Below the pieces are notes generated by a model that was given only the letters and a program-made list of their open reading frames with translations, made no database searches and was not told the DNA's origin. From Arbacia lixula (taxonomy: Eukaryota; Echinodermata; Echinoidea; Arbacioida; Arbaciidae), in assembly GCA_963669155.1 (NCBI GenBank), contig OZ022576.1, positions 5,055,322 through 5,119,321 of the forward strand: 64,000 nucleotides of DNA. The letters run 5' to 3'. Made by a program: the position numbers and the translations under genes. Shown here in pieces: positions 27,605 through 39,207 of this stretch (positions are counted from its first letter, which is position 1; every line of letters starts with the position of its first letter).

Positions 27605-30600
27605 TGATTTGTGTTGGTTAGAACATGCAATCACTGTTTCAGACTCAAAAGTTGTACTGCTTGAGAATGGATTGCTTCTACACTTAACATAATGCAATCA
27701 AATATTGGTTTCAAGAATTGAAATTTCTTCACAACAGGTGGATGAAGTCTCACAATTGTCAATGCTTTGGAATGAAAAAATCTATAAAATCTCATTTAAA
27801 AATTGTCTTTCATGGGAAGAACCTTTACAGCAATTATTGTAGGAACAGCAGGTAATAGACAGATGCATCACAGCTGTGCAGTCATCTATATATCACATCA
27901 TCTATTGTATACATGTACATATACATGAACGCAGTACTGTGGTTGATGATTTACCTGGCAAACCTCTCCATTGATCAATACCATGGCAGCACATATCACA
28001 AGGTTTACATTTACATGTGATGCAGTGTCAAGAGTTTCTCCATTTTAGCCCCGTTCCCGAATTTTTCTATGTGTAGTAAGGAATGGCATTTGAGACATAT
28101 CATTTTTGTATAACGCATAAACAACAAGGCTCGTCTTTAAAAGATCTGAGCTCACATCATGAAGTACTACTGATTTCATTAACCTCCTTTTTTTCTAGGT
28201 CGTACATTCATACGAAATCTTACCAAGCAAATGTATGAGGCTTTCTGATAATTCCACTCTACTCAGCATAAGAACAGAACATCTTTAATAGAATGTTGTG
28301 TTCATTATAGCCCTCAAGGGGGCAGCATTCAACATAAACTGCAGAGCTGTGTGTACCTTTCAGTTCTAAAGGAGAATCACTTGCACAAAATGTAGTGCTT
28401 CTGTTATTTCATCTTGATGATGAAGCATTTCACATTCCTTTCAAGTGCAATACAAAGTCATATTTCAATGCTCTTTGGCAAGATAGATAAAATTTAAAGG
28501 CATGAAACATATTCATCATACAATTATGTGTTGCAGGTTTATGTGCCCTCTGTATTAGGAAGTCTATTTCTGCATCAATAACAATTTTTATTTTAAATCC
28601 AAAAATCAAATCAATATCATAGTTTTATCTGAATTATTGCGCAGACTTGTACCCTCATGAACTACTTTTAGTCTAACTTTGTTTAAATATTGTTAAATCA
28701 GTGTAATGTGATGGGTAGTGGCAAACATCACTGCCTCAATAAAGATAGGGTCCAATATTTTTATGGTATTTACTCCTTAGCAGTTTTTTAATTAAATGCT
28801 TTCATACAAAAGACTTTAAATAGACATCTCCTTTAAATATTCATGCAATTATTACAAAGTCTCAATATGTAATATTGTCACATGCAAGGCACCTAGACAT
28901 CAAATGACCATACATCACACATTCCCAAAGTGTATACATACTATCTGCTCAAATTATGTCGAATCAATTACTGGAGGGATGATGAATGATGTTAATGAAG
29001 GCTGCTTAACCGTACCCAGAGGGCGCTCTTCATGTACACAGCTGCACTACCTCCTGGCACATACGCAGATTGAATAACCGCAGACAGCGGATAAACACAC
29101 CATAACATTCTCTTGAAATAGGAAACCCTGACAGGTTATCGCAAAGCCCCGACGCCGAGCCTTAATTGGGGTTCAAATTCCATCACACAGGATGAGCACA
29201 CTGCTCGCATGTGATTTCGGGGCAAATTTGCAGATTTTTCGCCCCTCTTGAATCTGATTACGGTGAAAGGGTGAAATATTAAATGTTGTCTCCCGCTCTA
29301 TTGATTGGTGATAAGTTGAGAAGGCTCGAGAGGATAAGTGGATAGAGAGTAAGATGAATCTGGTTGCTAGGGGCATGAATAGCACTCTTTAAGAGTTGCT
29401 TCATCATCACTCGATCCCCCCATGCACACGTGTCCGTCTCGATCGTCTTGATCCGTGGCCAGGACGGGGGGACAACAAGAATCAGAACATGTGTCATTTT
29501 ACAGAAATGAGGAGAATCAAAGCAGCCCTCTCACCCATGGTTGTTGATAAAGTCAGGGAGAATTTCCATCAGTGCCAGACAGACATTTTCATTCATTAGA
29601 GTAATATTAACATTTTATTTAAGAAAGTATTAATGAATCTCATTCATGTAGATGGTACGCAGCAATGATTGATAACTTATTCACTGCTGTGCCTCTGACT
29701 CTGTAGTAACACAATCATCCCTAAACACAGGGTAGCCTATTTTCAAAAGTCATGAAGCTCAGTATACCCTAATGATAAGGTGCATGGTTATGTTTTAAAT
29801 ATATTGTCTTGTAGCGAACCAGTCTACATCCGTATTTGTATTATCACTGTAAAGTGCACAATGCGTCAGGCAGTAGGAATGGCTTGCATTGGACTGTGAT
29901 GTGGACAGCAATCTCCGCTCTCTATAGGCTACAACACCTGGGAGGGTTTAATCAAACGACTGGCCCAAAACAACTTCTATCATTAAGAGGGAATTTCTTA
30001 TACAATTTTTTCCCAATTTTTGTGCTTTTAAAAGATTTTGTTTTTGTGACCTGCAAAAGGGCTGCCCTGAATTGTGTGTCTCTTTCATGATAAGTAGAGG
30101 AGAAACCCAATCATGTACCAGGCAAATGCAGCTCCATTCATTTACACACACTTGGAGTGCAAAAATGCATAAATTAGTTAATGAGCATCAACACTAATCA
30201 ACAGGTGAATTTTTCCTCCTGGCCGTTCAAACACACTTGCATGCTGTGTGCAGCATTGTTAGGCCAGGATTATGGTGAGGAAAGGCCGAGTTTGCTATAT
30301 AGCCACAGGGAAAGCGCAGCATGCAGTGATGGCTTTGAGGCAGCCACGTGCCCCACACCACATGGCCGTGATGGCTGGGAGGGGTATAAGTCATCACTTA
30401 GAGGGGCAACCTCTAGGATGAGACAAGAGATGTCCACACGGCTGGGTGAAGCGGGGAGAGGGTTGATCAGGGATCATTGCAGGCCCAAGATGACCCCCAG
30501 GCCTTCCCCAGACTGGGGCAGCTCTTATCACACCCAGAGAAAACGCACCAGAAATCCACATCTGCGGAGAGGGGCGAGCGGAATCTGCACCTTCGGGGGA

Positions 30601-32470
30601 CACCATCCACCGGCTTTCATGCTCTCGTAACCCATTTCTTTCTGCCTCACGTCTCCATCAAGCACATTCTGCACGATTACATTTCACAAGCCTATGTCAA
30701 CAATGCTGCTTAATTGATAGCATTTATGATATTTCAAACTCCAGATGTATTGAATATTTCCAAAATTCATTCATGCCACAATTCAAATATTATCACAGAA
30801 TATTAATTTCCCCACTGAGCATTGATGTAGTTCATAATTTCTAGTAGGAGCCATTCATTCTGGACGAAGGCCTTTTAAGAGTAAAATTGATCAATATATT
30901 TGGCTTTTAAATTGGCAATCCTTTTTTTCTAGAATGAGATTTGTAAATATAAGACAGAATGTACATTTCATTATCGATAAAAAATAGTGTCCAAAATGTA
31001 CAAATGAGAGAAATAATTGTGCCAATTTCAAGAAAAAAGGTGTCATTTCAACATCAAAAATTAAAAGTGGAAATGATGACAAGTCAAAATCACTTTGACA
31101 TTCATGATTCCTTCCAGTATTAGCTTGTCAAAGAAGGACTGATGGTCATGGTAGAATACCTGGTAGCACTCCATCTAGTATGAGTTCTGTCATCTTTAAT
31201 TACCACTACTATCCCTTATCTTTATATCTTTAGATGATAATACTGGCCATGTTCTTTCTCTTCTTTTTTTTTCTTCAATGCATTGATTGCAGGCTGGTGG
31301 CAACCCAAACATTTTGAACTCTCTTGATCCCATAGGCAATAAATACTGTTGTACTTGACATGGGACTATCATTGGTTGGTACTGACAGGGTTAACCCTGT
31401 CATTGCCATTGGCACACCCGTGAGTACAAAGTGAATGGCCTTGTTCTTGCTCAGCTCTGAGAGACTTAGAGCCCAGCTCTTGCTCCTTCCCCTCGTAAAC
31501 ACAAAATGCCTCTCAAATTCTCATCAATCAGAGGTTTTTTCCCACCTCAATCCTTTGATCCTTGACTCATGCGTGATACTGGATCCAGTGATGCACATTT
31601 TAGCCTACAGCATACCACGGTGTCCATGTACATGTACTAGGAGCTGGGAAACCTGGACAGATTTGTTCAATTTCTCAGGAATATTGATTCAGACTTGATT
31701 AGTTAAGTTGGTTATTAATGGTTAAAGATGTCAATCTGCCAAGCTGTACAAGACCTTACTGTGTATTTTTATATTGCATTTATGATCAATGTTATGACTT
31801 AAGTACTATTTATGTGCCACATCCCTTCATTTAGACCATTACATTTATAATTAGGCACCAGTTCCTTTTAAATTCAAAACTTACATTTTTCTCAAATGGC
31901 TTCCTTTTATTTCCACTTAAGTGTATTTCTCCACCATTTGAACCATAACCTTTCAAATACTTCATTATGTATCATTTCCAGAAGAGTACATATGCCCTCA
32001 AATTATCTTTTGAAATTAGTATCCCTTTCTAAATCTCATGTATTTGAACATATGCATCCTGTGTTGTGACTATCGTACATCTGAAACTGCAGTACACTGG
32101 CCATACTGCAAGAGGCCTTTAATGAGACTTAACATCTTAACATCTTAATCGCTGGCATCACATTTCCCGAGCTCTCCGAGGAACACACACCTTTACCTTG
32201 GAGCGGCACTCACTGTTTTGAGAAGGATGGCAGATTTTTTCTCTTTATAACTGCAGGCATTTAGGGGTTTTTTTTTCTCTCTCTCTTCTTCAGCTCCTAG
32301 CTTCTCATTCAGTATGGTTTTCAGATTTAATTTGTGATTGGAATACCACTTCTTATATGAAATATGAAATATTCTTCTTTTCATAAATCTGTGACTCACT
32401 CCTAAAAATCGCGATCAATAAACTGTTTTCTTTATTGTGAGCTCATTGCAATTATTCAACATAGTACCTG
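27605..32470. other. Non-coding, long; GC-richer unique patches and a 20-bp palindrome
   Basis: No gene recognised. 28980-29480 and 30190-30630 are GC-richer and unique. The latter keeps a 149-codon open frame (30181-30630) with no recognisable family or splice context, which I do not call a gene. A perfect 20-bp palindrome centred on TTAA lies at 31383-31402. Confidence 0.4.
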
Positions 32471-32815
32471 TGCCAATTCCTTTGAGCTGGAGTGTATACA
32501 CAACAGCTCAAAGGAATTGGCATAGGAAAAGGGAAAGGGAAGAAAGGGAAGTAGCCGCTGTTTTAAACCGCAGCATATTTTGTCCAGTTCAGCATGAAAC
32601 ACAATGCTTTAGCCTAATTGGCATAGGGTAAGGGAAAGGGAAGGAGCTGCAGTTTTAAACCGCGGTAGGCCTATATTTTGTACAGTTCAGCATGAAACAT
32701 GATGCTTTTTAGGCTGAAGCATCGTGTTTCATGCTGAACTGGACAAAATATACCATGCTTTAAAACTGCGGCTCCTTCCCTTTCCCTTTGCTAATTCCTT
32801 TGAGCTGTAGTGTAC
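32471..32815. mobile_element. Compound foldback element: two direct and one inverted copy of an about 100-bp unit
   Basis: A 19-bp perfect-arm hairpin (32471-32522, built on CAGCTCAAAGGAATTGGCA) opens the element. Unit 1 (about 32504-32612) and unit 2 (about 32615-32713) share the order AATTGGCATAGG, AAGGGAAAGGGAAG, TTTTAAACCGC, CAGTTCAGCATGAAACA. Unit 3 (about 32714-32811) is the same in reverse complement, ending in AATTCCTTTGAGCTG. The centre (32682-32742) is a near-perfect palindrome. No coding capacity. Confidence 0.85.
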
Positions 32816-33355
32816 CATGATTTTACAAAGCAAGATTTTAATATGAAAAAAATAACTTTCAAATCTCAAACATTTGCCAGTCTGTTTTCTGCTTTGATTT
32901 CACTCACTAAATTCTACTCGTTATCAGACCGGTGTCATTCTCCTTTGACAGCTATAGGGTAGCAGTGGTAATGATTTTGCTGTCATCACTTTTTGTTCAT
33001 GATAACTTCAATTCAAGAACTTTCTAATTTTGAGACGATTTCATCTTGGTATCCTGAAATCAAACAAGAGTGATTTCCATGGTACTCATATTACATTGGC
33101 ATGCTGTTGATTTGGGGTCTCATTTTCTTTACTGCTATAGACCTAACATTTTTTCTACCCCTCACTGCTATAAAAATATAATTTGGACAACTCAAATTCA
33201 CTCCCACATAATTTTATGCTGGCGAATACATTTTCATGTGAGTGATGCATGGCTACACATCATTTTGGATGTTTACGCAGTGCATCATTCCCAACACCAA
33301 CATAGTAACATGTACACACATGTACACTTGCCATTGAACACAGGTTACTGAATAC
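32816..33355. other. Non-coding, AT-rich
   Basis: No gene or repeat recognised. Confidence 0.55.
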
Positions 33356-34020
33356 TGGTTAGAACCAAACTCCCTGTCCCCTGGCCGGCCCAGTCCTTGT
33401 GGGATCGTGCGTCGCGAGGCAGATAGCGGTCTTGACTTTGCCTTGCCCGTGTGACTGCAGATCTGTCATTCGCGTTCGTTAACGTGTTGCAAACTTTAGA
33501 TCTGCTGGGAAATGTCCCAAAGCTAGCTTCTAACATCAATATCACGGCATTCACTCTTGCACAATATAGGAATTGCAAATGTTTTCTTCTTATATCTTGA
33601 GAGATGATTTCTTCTCAACAAAAGGTGAACCAGCAAACTTACTTCTGTTCGTCACCTGTTAGTGTTACACATGTTGCGGCAAGCGGGCACGGTTGTACGC
33701 TGTAGCGCTAGCCAGAACTGTACTCCGCCGCGGGCGCCGAGTACCTGCATGTGCTTGACCGTACAATTTTTGTGCATGCTACAAAACTGAGGTCTGAGCT
33801 GAATTCACGAGTCAGCTGAGGCTAGTCTCTTAATCATTATTACCGTGAAAAATGTTCTTTCATTCATGAAGAATCCTTACTTTGTCGGAAATAACTCTTC
33901 CTAAATCGATTAGTCTTGTGGTATCTCGACATTCTCGTACTCGTAGTCGTATGTAGAGGTTATTACGAGACATCAGTGACATCGAGGTATCAGTGTAGCA
34001 GACGACACACCACGTGATGG
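33356..34020. promoter_or_regulatory. CpG-rich block in the gene desert, possible promoter or old element
   Basis: 33370-33500 and 33660-33780 contain many CG dinucleotides (GCGTCGCGAGG, CCGCCGCGGGCGCCGAG) unlike the AT-rich flanks. A CACGTG E-box at 34011-34016 directly precedes ATGGCG (34017). An 84-codon open frame begins at 34014 without recognisable product. It might be an unannotated transcription start or a decayed repeat. Confidence 0.25.
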
Positions 34021-34435
34021 CGCTACAGCAGTACAACATACAGCAAAGAAAGACTCTAAACCACAGAACGTGCTGTGTGCATCTCTTCCAAACCCATCGT
34101 ATTCTATGTATTTACGAAGTGTATAATTTATTTCCTAGTAAGGTCTTAACTGCTATCTTCTTGTGGCTTAAACATATACCCCTTCACTCTTTCAAAAAAA
34201 AAGTAAGCTTGATATTTGTTTTTCATGTAACTTTCTCAGTAGCAGGATTTACCGGTATGTGTAAGTGATGCACTTGGTCCATATTGGGATTGACCTAGGT
34301 TTAGAAAAATATTTGAGATTATAACTTGGACATCTGTCCCGCCTTGTTATGATCATTCATATCAAATGGGAGATTGCATCCATTCACTGGTTATAATACG
34401 TGTATAATTAGTTACACAATTCTTATGTGTGACCA

Positions 34436-34990
34436 ATGAGTAGAAAATACAGAAAGATCTTAAATTCTGCAGATGTCAACGGGTCATCAGCAGCACATCA
34501 GGGATCACAGGTGTTTTGGCCATTTGAGTACTGTACATCTCCCCCTGGCTGGCCAGTGCTATGCTGGAATACCCTGGACAGCACCCCCATTGACACCCGA
34601 GTGATCTGGATTGTCCAGAACACACTACGATGCCTTCTGAATAACCCAAGCTGAGCCCGTCTCGGCAGCCCCACACATTCTCCTCGCCCACTTCTGCCCT
34701 TCCCTACCACTGAACCTCATTGCTTGGATCCAACTTCTTACAGAGACACCCGCAAACCCCCTGCACCCAACCTCGACGGTATGTACCTCCCCTCCCCATC
34801 CATTCTGCTCACACTCCTGCTTCAGACTAGCATATTTGTCCATTTTCCTCTCCCTCGCCACTTCTATCCTCGTCTCCCATGGCACCGTCAACTCGACCAT
34901 CACAATCTTACATGCCGACCTAGCCACTAGAACCATATCTGGCCACAGGGCTGTGACTAACGCCTCTTCCGGCAAAGGTAGACATATGCT
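34436..34990 (-). mobile_element. Retroelement 3' fragment with conserved C-terminal domain (ELTVPWE / VEVGCRGF type)
   Basis: The minus-strand frame 34975-34625 contains PDMVLVARSACKIVMVELTV, PWETRIEVARERKMDKYASL and VEVGCRGFAG in that order, ending at TAG. I recognise this as the repetitive C-terminal domain that follows the reverse transcriptase in many invertebrate retroelement proteins. The PD...ELT pattern followed by a KY motif might be a nuclease fold (inference). The reverse transcriptase is absent, so the copy is 5'-truncated near 34990. About 180 bp after the stop is probably element 3' UTR. Confidence 0.65.
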
Positions 34991-37900
34991 AATAATCGTG
35001 AATGTAAAAGTTTCTCAGTTATGGAACCCTATTCTTATTCATTGCTCATTTATCTACAATGGCAATGTTATTATGTGCTGAATGATATATTATGAAGAAT
35101 ATCTTGTATCTATAAAATCTGTAATGAATGTTGATAATATTGAATGTTTGGGTATTTAATCATGCTATCTATTTCGTTACATCCTTGTCTTCAGATAGGT
35201 TTAAATGTAGTTTCCTTTTTCCTGGTATGTGGAAACAAGTCACCAATGATGATTACATTCCACAGGAAGACCATGACAGCCATGTTGTTTCTCTGCCTCT
35301 CCATCCATTTTTGCACTCTAATTCTCACACAAGGAACAAAGAAAAGAATCATTTACCTTTCTTTACTGAACATAACCTGCGTAACATTTATTATTGTATC
35401 CTCAAAGAGTCACATTTTCGTGCAACTTTCATAAATACATGAAAAAGCCCTTTCAATTCATGTTATGAATATGAATAAATAGACAAGATCATCCTACTTT
35501 ACAACACACTTTTCACTTACAAAATAGCTCTACATGTACATCCACAAAAAGTTTTCATATTGCATGTAATCTCTCCAGCCAATTTGCGCAAGTTCCTTAT
35601 TTAAAATATTGTAATAATATAGGTCTCTTTATTCATTTAACAAATCATTCAGTACATGGGATTGACTGATGAGCTACTTTGAGCATGCGCAGCGATACCG
35701 CATTTCTTAGAAACTTAAAATGCCTAGACTTAAAACGCACATGGGGGAGAGAGGTGTCAATCATATTCTTGCTAGAAAATACAAAATTATTTTAGACATT
35801 TGGCTTCTCTATCACATGCTCTGAAAATAAGATGCATTTTAAAGAACTATAGTAAAAAATACTCTTGATTAAAAGAAGAGGAGGTGGGGTGGGGGCAGGA
35901 GGTGACAAAAATGGATGGGGAATCTTTCATTGATTTATGTTGGGGAACCTCAGTGATGTGAATGCTGCAACATCACAGCTTTCATGCACAATAAATGGTT
36001 TAACATATCTTGAAAGCATGACATTGTATTTTAAACCATGCCTAATTTCTATGTAAATGGCAAGCCACATTCCAAGCTACAATATAACACTCTGCACCAC
36101 ATAATACCATTGTCAGACACATAAAACTCTCCATCTATTCTTATATGAAACATGCAGGGCAGTATGTTTTGCTGAGGGTAGGTTGGAAATTCAACAACTG
36201 CACGGAATGATATACGAAGGAAAAAAATAACAATACCCTACAAGTCATGTGCACAACCATTCAGGAAATAACATTTCAATCAATATCAATATCAACAAAG
36301 CAAGCTGAACAGACCAAATAAAAGTCCCAAAACAAGAAATGGTTTCACATCTAAATTTTCAGCTTACACCCTGCTTATATTTGAAAATGAAGAAATTGTT
36401 GCAATTAAGCTATAAACTACTCTCTTATTATAAGAGAACACAAGTTAGTTCCTGACAAGAGCAAAAACGCAGTACCTAGTACAGAGCTGTGTGATGAACC
36501 TAGCTGAAAACCCAACAGACATAATGCACTCTGTCAAGTAAAGATTACAAAACTGGTGATGCTTAATATTCCAACCAGTGATAAATGTAGTCTTTATCTC
36601 ACATGCGACCTCAATTGTGTTATATCAAGTATGGAAAAAATAAATGTTCAAAAACGAGTGAAGTAGGACTACATGTATGTGACGCATCATACTGCTGTAC
36701 TTTTACATCTATTGTTTAAGCATTACGAACACTGACCCATTCATATCTTTCCAATAAAAACTTTGCTCTATTTTAATTACATAGGTGTTTAGCATTTGAA
36801 AATGCAAAAAAAAAATAAAACATTCATTTTCAATACATGAAATTTAAATACTGTTTTTGTGAACATAGTGTGATTTTGCCTTACATATTTTCTCACATTT
36901 AATCACATATTTAAGAGCAAAAATGTATATCCAACACTATCTACGGTCTATGATATATGCCTCTCTATTCCACAGATTGATGTTCAGTTTCTTTATCACA
37001 AGCCCATCTTATGAGATCAGTCAATGTACTTAGTACATGTAATAGCCATTTCAATAGTTAAGCTTGGATCAACTGAAATACATCATGTATTCTGCCATAA
37101 ATCGTAGTAAAGTGAGTTTGGGTATGAAACACACATCAAATAAGGAAAATAAATCTTTGGTTTCTGAGTCTACCAATCTAAAATTATCCAAGCAGATATC
37201 ACTGCCTAGACAGTTTCCTATGAATATTCATGCGATGAAATTCTTTGGTGTATAAAATATACCAATTAATTCCAAACTTGTAATTTAGTATACATGAATA
37301 AGCACTGAAACACTATTTTAAATCATTTTGGTTTATAAGGCAAAACAAATCCACTGTCCATTATCTCACACCTATAATCCTTGCAGTATATTTGTTGGCA
37401 AAATAAAGGGAGTAATGTTGTGAGTTAGCAATGAATATCAACCTTACCTGATATTCATCTTCCCCTGGAAAAAAAAATGAAATTTTGTAAATTGTCATTT
37501 AAAAATTAAGTGGAAAATTGCATACTTATAAAAGTACAAACAAAATAATTGAAGATGGTATTTACACAAAGAAAAGATAAATAATAAAAACTAATGAAAA
37601 ATACACCAAAAATTATTAGATTAAATCACAGAACATATTTCCTTGAAAGCCGTGAAATCAGTGGTTTTTCATCAAACTTTCATGTCATGGTAGGCAAAAT
37701 GAATACCACAAGTATGAAGTTAAATCCACCAAACCAGGGACCAAGGGGAAATTTGGAAATACTTTCTGGTCATGAATGCTGACATAAACAAACACACCTT
37801 TAATCATAAGCAAAGCTGCTGGAAGGGAGATAGTTATATGTACACGTTGAACAGCACAGAGCTGGAGTTTGTAAACTAGCCGTGAATGGTTGAATATATC

Positions 37901-38663
37901 TACATCCATACCTGAGAGATGAGTATTTAATTATACATGAATGGTGATTGCTAACAGCTTTGTCCCAAACCTAAAGTTCCCCTTGAGGATGAGTGGTTTC
38001 CAAAAGAGGCAAAAAATCTAAACATGCTGGTAATCAGACAGCTTATGTCAGTTTAATGCTCTGTATGTGACTGTTCATAGCTCTCTATCCGTATGCCTTC
38101 TTTGTGCAACTTGATACATCCGAACATAATTCTTAGAACTGTAAATGACAGATGCAGGTATTTTCTTCATGAAGATCAGAAAAACTGGCGTGTGATAATT
38201 TCTTCAGCAGGTGTAGGGATATTATGTGGGAAGTTTCAAAGTTTCAAAAGTTTGATCTTAAATACAAAGCAAATTTCCCTCTTTTACTCCACACAGAGAA
38301 AATAAAAAAACCCACCAAATTCACTCTCCTCTTCAGGATTCTGAATTTTCTTCCTTTTTTATATAAAAAATGGACAAATGGACAAATGGACAATAGATGA
38401 AATAAAACAATAAATGCAACAAAAGAAATGTTATCCATGTAAAATCAAAGAAAGACAAATCCTCAGAAGGTTCGCTATAAACATGGTCACTGTTATGCAG
38501 ACAAAATTTCAAAGGGTCCCTTTGGTTCACTTAACAAAAGACCATGTTCATAGTAGTTTAGATACCTGTAGATATTTCCCAGCTCTATAGAATATTGCTA
38601 CAAGGCTGTCATAAACAGCCCAAAACTACCAAAACACAGAGAGAATACAAGTGGGAGGGGTAG
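34991..38663. other. Non-coding, AT-rich; part may be DNAJA 3' UTR or downstream DNA
   Basis: No gene recognised. Composition is uniformly AT-rich. Minus-strand ATTAAA/AATAAA hexamers occur (for example near 38053, 37799 and 35635), but none can be singled out as the DNAJA poly(A) signal. Confidence 0.4.
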
Positions 38664-38688
38664 TTCATTCATTCATTCATTCATTCAC
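38664..38688. repeat. (ATTC)n microsatellite
   Basis: About six TTCA/ATTC units, probably within the DNAJA 3' UTR or just beyond. A similar tract lies at 48678-48697. Confidence 0.9.
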
Positions 38689-38881
38689 ACATATAGTTGG
38701 TTAAAATTCATGTATCCAAAGTAGTTGTGCATTTCTCATTCAAGAACTGGTTGCTGAAAATTCTACAAAGCTCTACATCACTGTGTGATTGGTCATCTGC
38801 AGGCCGCTGGGTCTACGATGGTCTACTGCCGTGCTCATTCTAGCGTAGGACTAGGAGGTGGGATGATCAGTCTGCTTTTCA

Positions 38882-39207
38882 TCACTGAGTCTGGCACTGC
38901 ATGCCCCGCGGCATGTGGTTCTCATCATCCTCGTCGTAGGCGTTGTTGCTATGGTGATAGTTGCGAGAATCGTGCTCCAGCGTGTAATCGGTGAGCGAGA
39001 CCACCTCCATGTCGTCAGTGACGATGCACTCCTCTCGCTCTGGCAGGATGGTCTCCAGCTGCCGCAGCTTGTTTTCTGGGATGGAGTGTGACTCCGGGAA
39101 CTTGACCTGGAAGTGGACGATGAGACGTCCCTTCTCAAACGGGCTCTTGTACAGGGGCATCCCCTCCGCAATCACCATCTTCACATCACCAGTCTTGATG
39201 ATTTCTC
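38882..39207 (-). CDS. DNAJA1-like: DNAJA coding exon 5 (C-terminal domain, acidic tail, CaaX box, stop)
   Basis: It has a CCATTTGCAG acceptor. It encodes the end of Gly293 to residue 400 and stops at TGA (38884-38882). It carries [18 protein letters not shown], the [17 protein letters not shown] block, a lower-complexity acidic region ([11 protein letters not shown]) and the terminal [10 protein letters not shown]. Cys397 with the -QTQ ending fits protein farnesyltransferase substrates; the vertebrate counterpart ends CQTS. The 3' UTR continues to lower coordinates, but I could not fix its end. Confidence 0.95.

Noticed and set aside
33345-33578. 77-codon minus-strand frame in the CpG-rich block
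   Set aside because: No family resemblance or splice-site support; composition effect more likely.
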